64,000 nucleotides of DNA from Climacium dendroides (GCA_950106755.1 OX467084.1:33731213-33795212), one strand, 5' to 3'; shown: positions 10,596 through 22,627, numbered from the stretch's first letter. The notes: generated from the sequence alone by a model not told the origin. Numbers and translations are program-made.

Positions 10596-10659
10596 TCAGT
10601 ATGTAGATAAAATCGAAGCGTGACTGTGTACACTAGTTTTCAACAATGTTGACTGTTTT

Positions 10660-11990
10660 TTTGGCAAATCTTGGGCTACGTTTTGGGGTTCTTTTGAATT
10701 GAAGTTCGTGAAACCCTCTGCTAGCATTTAGAAAGCGTAGGTGCGCTGGTTTCTGAAATTAGTGTAGGTAAAAATTATTCCTTTGGTGAGAGAATTGGTA
10801 TGGGCTTTATGGCAGCCTTTATATCGTCTCCCCATGTACCTTCATTTGTAGCTTTTGATCAAGACTGATCTATACTAATTGGAGAAATCAGTGTTGTCTC
10901 AAGTATCGCTTCTCTAAACCAGTAACGGGCTGTTGGCTACCGTATATTTGACATGGTTCATCGGAGTTGTTTTTGGCTGTCTACTTGTATGAATTAACTC
11001 TGAATGCTTATGAGTTGACGTTGTGAGAATGAACTTGTTACTTTCTTTACTAACTCTTGGGTAAACCACCTTGGCGTACCACCATTTGAGAGTAGCAGCA
11101 AAGTTTATGAGTGTCACTTGGACCGTTCAGACAAGTCACTTGGTGTCACTTGTGCAAGTTGGTCCTTCGGGGCGCGACATGGCAGGAACAGATTCTTCAG
11201 AAACCTTAAAAGAAGATTTGAGTTAACTCTCTTCCTCAAGGCGAGGACACACGGTACAAGGTTGGCAAAAAATAACTTAACCGTGAGACAGAGCTTTCTC
11301 TCTCCTTATCTTACTATCCCCTGAGACTGTTGAGGCAGTCTGCGCGTCCATTTCCAAAGCTGGTGTCGTCCCTTGTATATATATATATATATATATGAAA
11401 ACTCAACAATCATTAGATAATCCGTAGTGTTGACGCGACATGAATCTGCTTCAATTCTATTTTACTCTCATTTCCATGATGGTTTGGCCGGATCCCAGTC
11501 CCCCAAAACTGTTCTAGATCCTGATGTCCTGCCGGCAACGACCAACATTATCATTCCTTCTATTGCAGTGTAGCATAAAGCAATCTATTCATTTGACATG
11601 ACTCATCAGGTTCCTAAACTTGTTGGACCTGTTGCGAACCACTGAAAGTACGTGATCGTAGTTGTTGAAACGATGGCTAGCTAGCTGCCGGTTGAAGGTG
11701 CTCCACTACATCGATTTGTGCGTCACGTCCATCCCCACCCGGCCGGTTGGGATGGATAGAATCACAAATGAAACTCGGGTGCATGTGCTCGCTCGCGCGC
11801 TGGCGACAAAAGAATTAGAAAAAATCGCCCACTGACTACTGTTCATGCGTGGATCGATGCTGCGTTTCGAATGTCCACGTACTTGAATTCAGTACTGTCG
11901 CGCGCGCGCGCGCGCGCCTGGCTAGCTAGCTTCACAGCTTGCTTGGGCTGGCCGGCACTTGTTCCGACGGGGTGGGGGGTCGTTCTTCCC
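10660..11990. other. Intergenic with two dinucleotide microsatellites
   Basis: There is a TA run at 11376-11396 and a CG run at 11899-11917, the latter flanked by 'gctagctagc' palindromes. Composition becomes more GC-rich after about 11640. No convincing coding exon was found. Confidence 0.6.
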
Positions 11991-12000
11991 CATTTTTGCC

Positions 12001-12270
12001 ATGGATTCGATCTGTACGGCGTCACTGTCTCCGGGATTTGGAGGGCTTAGTACGCGCCAGGACGTGATCGAGGAGCGACCTTGATTTCTTGGGGCAACTT
12101 CTGTGCAGAAATCGCGAAGAAGATCCTGCGGGTTGACAAGCTGGGGTGGGGCGGGGTTCACCGGCAGTGACCGGAAAGACCCCGGTGGCGAACCGGCTAC
12201 TCGGTTTCAAGAACGAGAAAGGGTTGGAAGACAGTGTGTTTGGTGGACACCAGCCCTTTGTCTTTTGGGC
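12001..12270 (+). pseudogene. Possible decayed gene fragment in GC-richer DNA
   Basis: ATG at 12001 in good context ('gccATGG') opens a 28-codon ORF (MDSICTASLSPGFGGLSTRQ...) that stops at 12087. A splice-acceptor-like 'tcttggggcaacttctgtgcag' follows. Downstream of it one frame stays open with GC-rich codons until AT-rich repeat begins near 12270. The composition looks genic and ends abruptly. No domain is recognised; it could be a truncated first exon or chance. Confidence 0.2.
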
Positions 12271-13479
12271 CAGATTGCACCATTTCAAAATAAATTTCTA
12301 CTTTTCGCCAGAATTTTTTTTTTCGGTCAGATAAATTTTCCATTTCTATTTTAAATGTGGATGAGGTTGTCAATTTTGGATGAAAAAGTGCATGAGTATG
12401 ATTGAAAAGTGTTTGGGGGTCCAAAAGATGGATGAATGTAGAAATACAATGCTTCACCAAATTTTAAGTGATCACTGTCTTGGCACTTTCTCAGAAAATA
12501 AAAAGGGTTGGTGGACACCCTTGCATTACTTGTATGCCACTTGCACTTTGCCAACAAAAAAGAGCAAATAAGGTGGGTACCTCCTAAATTGCCACTTTTT
12601 GCTACTATGCCTAGTTATTATTAATAGACAAGTGAGATCTTCATTGATTTTCTTGTTGGCAAGTGAAAGGAGGTTCCAACGCACCAAAGATCATGACATT
12701 TGGATATCGTATGCAAAAGTTATAAGGGGTCGAAGTTTTTTTAGGTACAAGATGTTCAAAAATCATTTCCTTAACATACATATGTATTGATTTTGGAGAC
12801 ATACACAAAATGACAATGGTAATTTTGGGGGAGGATGCCATTTGGAGGTGTTTACAAAAACTGAACCCCTTGAGGTGACAAATTCCAACCCTTCTCTAAA
12901 ATTGATCCCTAACTAACAGTGTAATTGATTTTGGCAATCTATTGTAGAAAACTCCCTAAAGCCTTTGTGATAAGTGTAAAGAAAATTGGGTTTTTTATTT
13001 AATTGCATTAATTTTGCCAAATCCATTGAATTGAAGGTTGGAGGTTTGCCAAACTTGTCTTATTGTAGTCAATTATACAAGACAAATAGAAAAAATATAA
13101 TTAAAATGGGTGTAAATTGGTGCCTTTCTTTACAAACAATCAACACATGAGCAAAATGATTGGTGGCCAAAAAAATATCATGATACCCATTAATAGATTT
13201 TTGCCTAAAATGTACTCTTGTTAATATTCATAAAAGTCTAGGTTTAATTTTGAAAACACGTGTTTTTAGCACTTTGAAAGTTCATAATTTATTTATATAT
13301 TATCCAAAAAGTGCACTCAAAGAGAATCTTGAATCTTTTTGACTACCAATAAGACTCTACAAAAACATTTTTAATATAATAATGGTGCCATTGCAAATTG
13401 TTAATTTTGATACTTTTGGTGTACTTAATTTGGTGTAGAAAAAATTACAACAAATTGACAATGCATTGAGGGCCAAGTG
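12271..13479. other. AT-rich intergenic DNA
   Basis: The motif 'ggttggtggacaccc' near 12508 echoes 'gtttggtggacaccagccc' at 12238, a weak direct repeat. Nothing else is recognised. Confidence 0.4.
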
Positions 13480-13710
13480 AATTGCCCCTGTTACTCATCC
13501 GTGAGGAAAAACACTGAAATTTTTTATTTGACACACATTATAAAAATTGCAAATTTTGAATTCATATTTGCAATTAGAGGCCCTACATTAGTTAGGAAAG
13601 GTGTAGAAGGTAAATTAATGAAGCCCAAAATAGGGGGTCATTTTTTACATGCACCCATACAACCACTTGGGTGGGACGAGCAAGGGGGTTGATTCACCCT
13701 AACCTACCAT
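13480..13710 (-). repeat. Dispersed repeat family E, copy 1 (inverted)
   Basis: In reverse this matches 22800-23030 and 25840-26060. Shared blocks include 'aaatttgcaaatttcat', 'gggcctctaattgcaaatatgaatt' and 'tacacctctcc.aactaatttgggg'. A further shared block, 'acgagcaagggggttga', is in the opposite relation. No coding potential is seen. Confidence 0.5.
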
Positions 13711-14122
13711 AACATTGTTACCTAAGCATGGGGGGCCTTTTACTTCTGTAGAAAAGGGGGTCCACCTAACACTGAAAATTTCTAAATCCTTTGACGTAGG
13801 GGAGGAGATGGGCAAGGCTTTAGTGCACCTTTGACAACCTCCTCCCAAGCCTCAATCAGAACCATTGTATTTTAACTAAATTCCCCCTCAATATCTAGGG
13901 GAGAATTATACCTCCACCTGGGAGGTGGAGATGGAGTTGGTAAACAATGTTATGGCATTGAGCAGGGTCAAGATACCCTACCTAAAAATGAAGACAAAAA
14001 ATGTGCCTCATTCTCAGTTGGACATTTTAAAAGAAGAGGTGTTTAACTTTATTGCATATACAAACTTAAGACTAATAATTAGAGTAACTCCTTGAAAAAC
14101 TTATTATGGGAATCCATACCTT

Positions 14123-15325
14123 AAGTTAGGTTGTTTTGTTTTGTTTATTTATTACATTGAGATTTCTTGGACCGTACATCCCCTTGATCACATTCTTAAT
14201 CCCATTTGAAAACTCTCTACAAGGAGGGGGTATGGACTCTGTTTTGTCGAGTTTGGACCTATGATGTGAAAGTTATTGAATTTCAAAGTTTTTATGAATT
14301 AAAAAATTAGAAAATAACTTTTATTTCTATTTTGATTTTGGCAATGGCAAAGGGCACACTAATCCATATCCATCCATCCATGATGTTAGATTGTTTGTTT
14401 GTTTTTGATGTTATATTGAGATCTCTTGTACCATGCATCGCGTGGTCATGTTCTTGATACTATTAGAAAACCCTTGGCAAGGAGGGGGTGCACAGGCTTT
14501 GTTTTGTGGTGTTTAGACCTATAGTGTGAAAGTTATTAAAATTTGAGGTTCCACTAGGATGCGTGGGGGCCCACAAGGGACGGATTGAAATAAATAACTA
14601 GAAAAATAGTTTTATTTTGACTATAGCAACAACACAAGGCACACTAGTTCATCCATTAAGTTAGGCTATTTGTTTGTTTATTTGTTACATTGAAATCTCT
14701 AGAACCGTGTATCCCCTCAGCATGTTTTTGATATTGTCGGGAAGTGTTTAGCAAGGAGGGGTGCATGTGCTTGGTTTCATGGCGTTCTAGCTCACAATGT
14801 GGAAGTGATGGAATTTGAAAGTTTTTAATCTATACCTTAAATTAGGCTGTTTGTTTTGTTTATTTGTTTGTCACGTTGAGATCTCCCAGATCATGCCCCC
14901 CCAGTTGTGTACTTAGTCCCATCAAAAAGCCCTAAGCAAGGAGGGATGCACCAGCTTGATTTCGTGGCATTCGGACATATGGTGTGCAAGTTATTGAATT
15001 TTGAAGTTTCTATGAACAAAAAAAAATTAAAAATTACTCTTATTTTTGTTTTGTCTATAGCAATAGCACAAGGTACACTAGTCTATATCTTAAATTTGTT
15101 TGTTTTGTTTGTTTGTCATGTTGAGATCTCCCGCACCGTGTGTCCTTTGGTCGCATGTTTGGTACTGTCGGAAAGCCCTTGGCAAGGAGGGGTGCACCAA
15201 CTTGGTTTCATGGTGTGTGGACATACAGTTTGAAAGTTATTAAATTTTGAAAATTTTATGAACTAAAAAATTAGAGAATTACTTTTACTTTTGTTTGGAC
15301 TATGGCAACAACTCAAGGCACACTA
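14123..15325 (+). repeat. Five tandem, diverged 180-270 bp units
   Basis: Units start near 14123, 14394, 14658, 14839 and 15092. Each reads 'aagttaggctgtttgttttg', 'cattgagatctc', 'accgtg.atcccc', 'gcaaggaggggtgca', 'tgaaagttattgaattt', 'aaaaattagaaaat', 'acttttatttttgtttt' and 'aacacaaggcacacta'. The last unit is interrupted by the transposon at 15326. Inverted relatives lie at 19245-19515 and within 27050-27780. Confidence 0.85.
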
Positions 15326-15926
15326 CACTAATATTGTTAAATAGTGTTGGGTGATAATTAGTGTTGTTCCTTATTTTTTACCCGTAACACTATTTTCTAA
15401 CTTATGTGTAAATAGTGCTGGGCACTTCACTCCCACTGTCAAATTTTGGTCCTTTCTTAGAATGCTCTAATTTCCGCCGACTGCTCATAATTTCTGGTCC
15501 TTCCTTAGGAAACTAAAATTTCCGCCTCCCATCATCACGTTCCAGCCCTTCCCTGGGAAACTCCAATTTTTGCTTCCCATGGAAAACTTTCTTTTTTGCT
15601 TGCCCCGTTCTTTCCTTGCTTGGTGACCGCCTTAGAGAGTTTGTGCGGAGAAGTGGAGAGCTCCCCAGTGGCAGTCTTGAAGACATTGAGAAGAGAAGTG
15701 AAGAGTTTTCTACGGTGGGGGTATACTCCATGGGTTCCGGCCGCTTGAATTCCCACCGCTCCAATTCAAACTTGTGATGCCTATAATTTTTAATTGAGGT
15801 ATGTGATTGAAGATTGGATGACACCATTGGATTTGTCTTTTCCTCCTCTATTTCCTCTAAAAAATGTTTTCTTTTGTCGCCATTTTTTTTAAAGTCACAT
15901 TTTTACTATTTATTTTGTAGCCAGCC

Positions 15927-17438
15927 ATGGACTGCCTCCCACTTGTTGCAATTTCTCCCAATGCCCCTCCTCGCCTTCTTCAACAAGTTTCCAGCCTTGC
16001 CACTCGTCGATTTGTCACTTCTTGGATGATTGAAGACGTTGTTCACGGCTTGGTGGACCTCAATGCTCGAGTCATTCAAGCATTTCCAGAATATTTCCGT
16101 GGCCAACGCCCCGCCAACCTCATTAAAGCCAGCCAATGGTGGCAACAACGCAATCAATTTCTTGAAGATATTTTCCTGGTCCCATCACTCCATTCTCTTG
16201 TAGCCAAAACCGTTTGGGCAAAAGGAGGCGCCATTCTCCAAAGGCTAGACCGGGTTGAGACAAAAAGAAAAGCAAATGGGTGCAATATTTGTACCCTCTA
16301 TTACTTGAAAAATTCAACCGCCTTCGCAAAACAAGTGTCAAATTTTCCTCTCACTTATTTCATGAATTGACTCTTTCCATTCTTGTAGCTCCTAAGTCCA
16401 TTTTCACAACCCTTTCTGTCGATCCCAACGACAATGTTTTGTTGGTCAACAAAATCACAACAAATTGGATCAATCAGTTATTGATAACCACAATATAGTC
16501 CTTCTATCCCAACGTGGGCGTTTGACTTGTATCCCTGAAAAGGAGTTTCAAATCGAAATGGACCCCACCTACCATTTGGAGGTCTTGCAAAGAGGATTTT
16601 CATCCACGGAATTTGATGAAAATCTCATGGAAAACCTAGATGAAATGCATTTCGTTGTCAATCTTGACAATAGAGGATATACACTTGTCAAATACGCTGA
16701 AATTGTCTCGGGTGGGTAGTCCATGACCATGGTGGTTTGCATTTCAGGAGGTCATTGTGCCACAATAAAAGCTCCTATGCTCATTTTCTCAAATGAAAAT
16801 AGAAACTATCCTATACGGGGGGTGATAATATTCCAGAGGTTTCTTATAGAACGGGCCCTAAAGGTTGGATGAACTAAACCATCTTCTCTGAATACTTTGT
16901 AGAACCTCGTGCATATCAAGCCAATCTTCATCAACACATGAAGATCATATAGCTTGATAATTGTAGTGGCCATACTATGACCCCTAGATTGGTTGTTATT
17001 CTAGTAGCCACAAACACAATTTTTAGATTTTTGCCTCCATGTTCTACTCACCTTTGCCAACCAGCAGAATCATTCCTCATTTCAAAAATCAAAGATGCAT
17101 GGACAAGACAATGGGAAGCCAAGAAAATTGAGTTGATACAACAAAATGCTTGACAAAATGCACCTCAGGCAAATGAACAATGGTCATGAAAGTTGACAAA
17201 TCCTAGAAAACATTTCTTTCTACAATTGGTTGCTGATAGTGTAGAAGACGTTAATCAAGAGGTGGATTGTGACAACATATCCTATGATAGAAAAGTAATG
17301 ATTTGTTGTGGCTTAGCATTAGGACTTAATGGATCTTGGAGTGTAGGACAATTGTTTCCACATCTCCAAGAGATAATTGCAAAACATTTGCAATACTTCC
17401 AAGGGCAAGAACTGCCCAATTTCAATAGGGTAGTTTAA
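15927..17438 (+). pseudogene. DDE_1-type (pogo/jerky-like) transposase, broken
   Basis: The original start is probably ATG 15927. The N-terminal part (MDCLPLVAISPNAPP..., then ASQWWQQRNQFLED) resembles the DNA-binding head of such transposases. The frame shifts near 16275 and again near 16465-16480. The third frame carries NLDEMHFVVNLDN, holding the first catalytic Asp region, and stops at 16717-16719. After more breaks come LDNCSGHTMTP (about 16950-16985, second catalytic Asp), FLPPCSTHLCQPA (about 17030-17070), then KIKDAWTRQWEAK and VGQLFPHLQEIIAKHLQYF near the C-terminus, ending at the stop 17436-17438. The family cuts and pastes DNA at TA sites. Several in-frame stops make it non-functional. 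The motif order is that of the DDE_1 (CENP-B/pogo/jerky) superfamily; closest relatives were not searched. Confidence 0.9.
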
Positions 17439-17565
17439 AAATCCTATTTGATATTTTATTATATTTTTCCTTTAATTTTTGGCCTACAACTAGGATTATT
17501 ATGCTGTGTTTTTTGTTGTTGCTATATTTAGCAACTTATACATACACTATGAAAATTTTCAGCAT

Positions 17566-17680
17566 TTCAACATTTCATTGTCTATTTCAACATTTCATTG
17601 TCTATTTCAGCATTTCATTGTCTATTTCAGCATTTCATTGTTTATTTCAGCATTTCATTGCTTATTTCAGCATTTCATAC
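17566..17680 (+). repeat. 20-bp tandem repeat, about six copies
   Basis: Units of 'tttcagcatttcattgtcta' run in exact 20-bp register, with one or two changes each. They lie inside the transposon just after the transposase pseudogene. ORFs of 75-80 codons across it are low-complexity artefacts. Confidence 0.95.
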
Positions 17681-17905
17681 ACTGCTTTTTTCCCACCATT
17701 CCAATTTCTATATATTATTCCCATTTAACACTAAATGCACTCTCGTAGAAATAATGAAATGACCAAATTTTACTAAAGAACTAAAATAGTGTTAGAATGG
17801 GTAAATTCCCATCTAACACAATCACAATTAGTATTATTGTTGACAATTAGTGTTGCCAACACTATTTACCAATTTTAGTGTAGTTATAAATTAAAATAGT
17901 ACAAA

Positions 17906-17944
17906 ATTACTTTTACTTTTACTTTTACTTTTACTTTTACTTTA
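17906..17944 (+). repeat. (TTTTAC)n hexanucleotide run
   Basis: Six consecutive 'cttttac'-type units (6-bp period) immediately right of the transposon. Confidence 0.95.
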
Positions 17945-18404
17945 TTATACTGTTGAAAGCTGGTGAAGCGGCTCAAAGAATATCATTCCCCACCACTGAC
18001 TGATTTGTGTGTTACCACCAAGATGCCAAGTGGCCATGATTTCCAAACTGGTACCCAGTTGATTATATGCAGTGATCAATGCTGGGCTGACAAATGGTGT
18101 TTGCTCCATACTGTACTGAATTGGAACTTGAAACAATTTTTTTTAATTTTAAATTTTTAACAAATGGAAGAACCATTGCATCAAAAAAAAAAGAGTCACC
18201 ATACAAAAACAACCAAGCTTAAGGCTGGACAATGAAGAGAAACAAGCACAAACAAAAAAAAAGTGGCAAAAACCTATGAAAAAAACAATTTTCAGTACAA
18301 CAAAAAGTACCTATTTCAGACAGCCTTCTGTTGTGGCTTTTTAGGCTCACCTATTGTGAACAATGTTTGGATGTTGAACCTTTTTTCTTTCATTTTTTAT
18401 GAAA
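17945..18404. other. Intergenic, nothing recognised
   Basis: A-runs and no termini. A 65-codon ORF at 17963-18160 shows no family features. Confidence 0.4.
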
Positions 18405-18670
18405 TGCCAAAGTGGCGATATAAAATGTTATGGTGGTGCTCCAAATTTTAACATTGGCATCCACATATTGGATAGAAAATATCACATTTGTACATATCAA
18501 GTGTCTCTGATTCTACTTTCAACCACAATTTGACGATTTCATTCAAGTTTCTTTTTTTTCTTTTTTTCTTTTTTAATTCAAAGGCTTCTAGCAAAAAACT
18601 TCATAGTTTTTTGCCATTTTTTAGCCAAATTATTTTTGTTAGAGCAATTTGGTACTAGAAAGCCCCCCAA
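18405..18670. mobile_element. Family D element, half copy 3
   Basis: It reads 'tgccaaagtggcgatataaa', 'atgttatggtggtgctccaaatt', 'gatagaaaatatcacatttgtac', 'tgacgatttcattcaag' and 'ttagccaaattatttttgttag', then 'gcaatttggtactagaaa'. This is the right-arm order of the element at 4395-5645. The opposite arm is missing or unrecognisable. Confidence 0.5.
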
Positions 18671-18689
18671 AAGCTCTACTTGGATGCAC

Positions 18690-18860
18690 TATTCATTGAG
18701 AAAGATTCTTTGTTTGCATCTTCTCATCCACTCATCTCTCTTCCCTTTCCTTGCTTGGGGACAAGTGCCAAAGCTAACCACAATAGGTGAGTTTTATAAG
18801 ACTAGAATGGGTCCCAATGAAAAATCCACATTTATACTGAATAAAATATTTGTAGGAAGA
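18690..18860 (+). repeat. Dispersed repeat, inverted copy at 58520-58700
   Basis: Shared text includes 'attgagaaagattct.tgttt', 'catcttctcatccactcat', 'tctcttcc', 'aagtgccaaagctaacca', 'aataggtgagt' and 'actagaatgggt'. The two copies are separated by 40 kb. No protein is recognisable. Confidence 0.7.
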
Positions 18861-19244
18861 CAAAATGGAATTGACATTTAATTTAAGTAGTTTTATATTT
18901 TTTATATTTTGAGTTTGTGGAATTAGTTACAAATTTTTGAAATTACAACGTACTAGTCACTACAAGCGACCACTTCTTGAAATGTACATTGTTGGTACAT
19001 TGAAATGTACCTCTATGTTAGTGGTTGCTTTTAGAGCAGGGGCACTTTTAGAATACCCTATTTTTTTCAATGTAACTAAGTTGTGCAACAAAACCAAAAA
19101 AAACTACAATTCTTTTGCAATAGGTAGAATCTAGTAGAGTTTTGACTCCTATACTATGATGGGCTCCAAGCTTGGCTCTCAAGTTTTGGAAGTGTGTAAC
19201 AATACATGAAGAAATTATGCAATTAGTAGAAAAGTATTAATTTC
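18861..19244. other. Intergenic; short TGTACATT inverted repeats
   Basis: Around 18960-19010 'gaaatgtacattgttggtacattgaaatgtac' forms overlapping inverted repeats. This motif also occurs near 23705-23785, so this is probably a remnant of the same MITE family. Confidence 0.4.
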
Positions 19245-19515
19245 AATAATATTGGTGTGCCCTGTGCTATTGCCATAGCCAAAGTAGAAGTAAAAATATT
19301 TTTTTATTTTTTTCATTTATGAAAATTTTGAAATTCCATATTTTTTCTTCCATAGGTCAAGACACCATGAAACAAAGCTTGTACATCCCTCCTCGTTAAG
19401 GGATGTTTAATAGTACCAAGAATGCGATTAGGGGATACATGGTCCAAAAGATCTTACTATAACAAACCGGGTAACAAACATACAAACAAACAAAACAAAC
19501 AACCTAATTTAAGGT
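19245..19515 (-). repeat. Inverted copy of the 14.1-15.3 kb repeat unit
   Basis: In reverse it gives 'ttaggttgtttgttttgt', 'accatgtatcccctaatcgc', 'ttgtttcatggtgtcttgac' and 'attggtgtgccctgtgctattgccatagcc'. One unit only, on the opposite strand. Confidence 0.7.
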
Positions 19516-20349
19516 GTCGAATAATGCAATCATTATGTCAAAAATCAACTTTTATTGTTGTTACAAACCTTCCATGTCTTGTAACTTCAAATCACAATGC
19601 ACTCTAAGTATGAATACAAAATATACTTATTATTATATGACTATAGAGAGATATCAATCTTTGAAAAAGAATCTCTTTACCCCAAAGCTTTGTCTTATAT
19701 AATAAAGACTATCAAGAAAGACTATTAGTCCTTAATACAGACTAGGACTTCTTTTCTACTTTTAGCTTTCTATCCTTGGTTCAATCTAGAACCATCTATT
19801 AAAGTAAAAGTCCTAGTTACACTTCTTCAATCATATCTTATCTAAATCATCTATTATCCAAACCTATGATCTTCTACTTCGAGTTATCTAAATCCAAGTT
19901 CTACATGCTTATCTTTTCTAAGAGTTGTCTAACTCCAATGCTTTTGTCATTCAACTGAAGTTGTTTAATTCCAATGCACAAGTTTAGCATTTGGAAATCT
20001 CTATCTCCATGCAATCTCTACTTATCTACAACTGCATATTTCATCATGAATTAGTTAAATGCATTCATCCATTAAAGGTCATGATACAATCATCATAAAT
20101 TCTTTCATCTATCAATGCATTCATTCATCAAAGGTTGTGACAAGTGTCATGAGAATTGTGAAATGAAAGTTAGATAAGGTCCCTTAAACCTTGAAAACAA
20201 AGATCTTAGCTACATACATATGGTTTCTATTTAGTTTTGAATATGGTTGGTTGTTGTAAAGGGCAAGTGGAGCACAATGCAAGTTCTTACTATTGAATGA
20301 ATTATGACTATTTTCAAAGTCATTGTGGTGTATATGCTTGGTTTGACTT
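19516..20349. other. AT-rich intergenic DNA
   Basis: Short imperfect direct repeats such as 'gagttatctaaatccaagt', 'gagttgtctaactccaatg' and 'gttgtttaattccaatg' at 19880-19980. Also 'catcaattcattcatcaaaggt'-type repeats at 20070-20140. No gene. Confidence 0.45.
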
Positions 20350-21274
20350 TTTAGCCCCTAAGGACCAAATTGTATTTTTTTGGCAATATAGCAATTTGAG
20401 GCAGCTCATTACAAATGTAATTTTTTTCATTGAAATTTCCATACAACATGTGCCATAAAACTAACTTTAAGGCCCAATAATTTCATAACTTTTTATTACA
20501 TGGTTAAAAATATTATTGTATGATATCTAATTTTTATTGCTTGGTAGGTAGCCTGGGCATCAAAAAAACTTCTTTAAAAATCACTTTTTTTAAATAAAAA
20601 ATTCAAATTGTTTTTCTAAATTTATATACACATGGTAATCTTTGAATCATTCCATTACGATTAATGAGATGAAAGTTTTGGGGAGTTGTAGTTGTGGATA
20701 GTTATAGAACCTTTACATTAAAATAAACTTTGAAGGCCTTTATTTAACTCAATTTTCAATATTTTTGGAAAAAATAAAAAGAACAAGTATACATTGTTTA
20801 TTACAACATGATTACAACTATTGGGATCAACATTTTTCAATTCCATAAATAAACTCTTAACAATTTAGTATTTTGAATCATTCTCTACTTCTTTCTACTT
20901 ACTATTTTTTCCTATATGTTATACAATTCCAAATGATTTAAATTTTTTTCAAGAATGTAGCCAACTTATCTTAAAGAATTAATCCAAAAGTTACAACCAT
21001 TTTGGACATTTTTTCATAATGATTTGACCTTGTGAAATGCAGTTGCCTGGAATTTGGAAGGGGCAAAAAAAGATATTTGTCATTTCAAACACTAATATCT
21101 TTGTTGGTGGAAATTTCTGAATTTTTTCCACATCTTTTCAAATTGGTGTACTTCAAGATCCTATGGTCACATGTGTCCAAAAATGTTTTTTTTCTAAAAT
21201 TTGGTACTTATGTTAAAAATGGCAATCTTGGAGCACTTTGGAGGAAAACATAGTAAAAAACCTTTAGGGATTAA
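20350..21274 (-). mobile_element. TTAA-type non-autonomous element, copy 2 (inverted)
   Basis: The right end reads CCTTTAGGGA then TTAA (21271-21274), the mirror of copy 1's left end. The left end reads TTAGCCCCTAAGGACC, with 'ggcaatatagcaattt' inside, matching the right end of copy 3 in reverse. Interior blocks 'ttcctatatgttatacaattccaaatgattt' and 'catttttcaattccat' match the other copies in reverse. Confidence 0.65.
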
Positions 21275-22627
21275 AGTCTTGCATAAGATGCTTCAATCCA
21301 AGGCATTTTCCACAAATGGAATTGTAGTTTCAAGCGTTTTTTGTTTTAAGTTTGATATTTGAATTTGATTTATTGTAAGGTTATAGATGCATGATTTAAA
21401 CTTAAGGAGACACATAGGATTGAAGCATCTCTTTTAATCCCTAATGAATTGAGGGTGTTTTTCAAAAGCCATTGTCAAAAATTGTGATTTTGTGGTATGT
21501 TGATTTAAAATAAAAATTGAAACTATTTTTTTAAACTTCAACCCTACAAAAGTCTAGTAAAATATTTTTTTAATAAGTGAAAAAATTCAAACCATTGATT
21601 GAGCACATTGAAAGATTATAATATTTAAAGTTTAAAATAATTTTTTTTCATCATTGTCCAACAAGGATAGTAGACTTTAGGCCTTTTGGATTAAATTTTT
21701 GATTTGTACAAAATCAAATCTTTTCACTATTGAGTAGTATATTCTCTTAGGTAAACTTATGAAACAATTCAAAAGCAAATTTTAATTCCAATTCTCTTTA
21801 AATCACCCTACAATACAGAAAGGTATTAAAGTTGGGTGTACATTAGGTAATTTTTGAAGATTTCTTGTGCATTGAAGGACTTTGTTTCCAAATTAAAATG
21901 GTGAAATTATACATGACACCACCTTCTATAAATATAAAAATTTCATAGCATAAAAACTATGACCTATAGTTACACTATTTTTTTCTTTCCTTTTGTTTGT
22001 AGTCCTCAAGACTTTAAGAAAAACCAATGCATGCAAACAAGCAATACTAAATTTTGAATACAAACTTGCTTGCAAATTGTGATGCAACTTTGTCTTCCTT
22101 CTCCAAAACCCTCCCTCCAACCTTTACCAAGGCTTTGCTAAACCAAGGGGCTTTGGCTACCAATTTGGCCATCCTTGCATCACTCCTTGTAGGAGAACCT
22201 ACTAGGCAAGTAAGCCCTCCTTGGCAACAAACTTGGCTCTCTACTTGTCTAGTTCCAACTAAACTAGCCATCAAATTTTCTGGCCCAATATCCCTTGACC
22301 TTTTTGGCCCAACATCCTTCTACTTGGAGGCCTTTTCAGGCATGATAATTTCTAATCTACCTATTGGATTTGTCTAATTTTGTCAAAATATGCACTTTGT
22401 GTCAAAATTTGAAGAATATTCGTTAAAAAGGTAGCTTCATACTCACTTACCCAAAATCACCTACGCGTGACCAACGGTCATTTGGTCCTTTAGGGGTTCA
22501 TGTATACTCTAGATGCAATAATAGCAGCAACTAGGCATTGTGACAAAAAGTGGTAGTTTGGTGGGTACCCACCTCAATCTTTCAAATGCAAGGGAACACA
22601 ATCACGTGGTTCATGTAATATCAACAT
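21275..22627. other. AT-rich intergenic DNA, unrecognised 107-codon ORF
   Basis: A 14-bp inverted repeat, 'agatgcttcaatcc' (about 21287) and 'ggattgaagcatct' (about 21418), flanks 120 bp. The ORF at 22054-22377 has repeated 'ttggc...caa' text and no recognised domain. 'ggtcatttggtcctttagggg' near 22480-22500 looks like an orphan TTAA-element terminus, but no TTAA follows. Confidence 0.4.

Larger units (their letters stand above)
15326..17880 (+). mobile_element. 2,555-bp TA-flanked transposon, pogo/Tc1 type
   Basis: The left terminus CACTAATATTGTTAAATAG... (15326-15350) is repeated inverted at 17856-17880 with 23 of 25 positions identical. TA stands immediately outside both ends (15324-15325, 17881-17882). 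The target was a 'cacacTAgtt' site, the same sequence still intact at the end of other units of the neighbouring tandem array. It contains one decayed DDE transposase gene. Further subterminal inverted similarity ('aacactaattgtcaac', 'attagtgttg') extends inward. Confidence 0.92.

Noticed and set aside
17501..17748. ORFs with repeated FQHFIVYFSIS-like text
   Set aside because: Direct translation of the 20-bp tandem repeat inside the transposon.
22054..22377. 107-codon ORF
   Set aside because: Sits in repeat-like AT-rich DNA; no domain, and codon pattern reflects internal repeats. Kept only as a note.
20350..22503. A single 2.1-kb TTAA element ending at 'ggtcctttagggg' near 22500
   Set aside because: The TTAA at 21271-21274 with the matching terminus defines a shorter element consistent with the other copies; no TTAA follows 22503.
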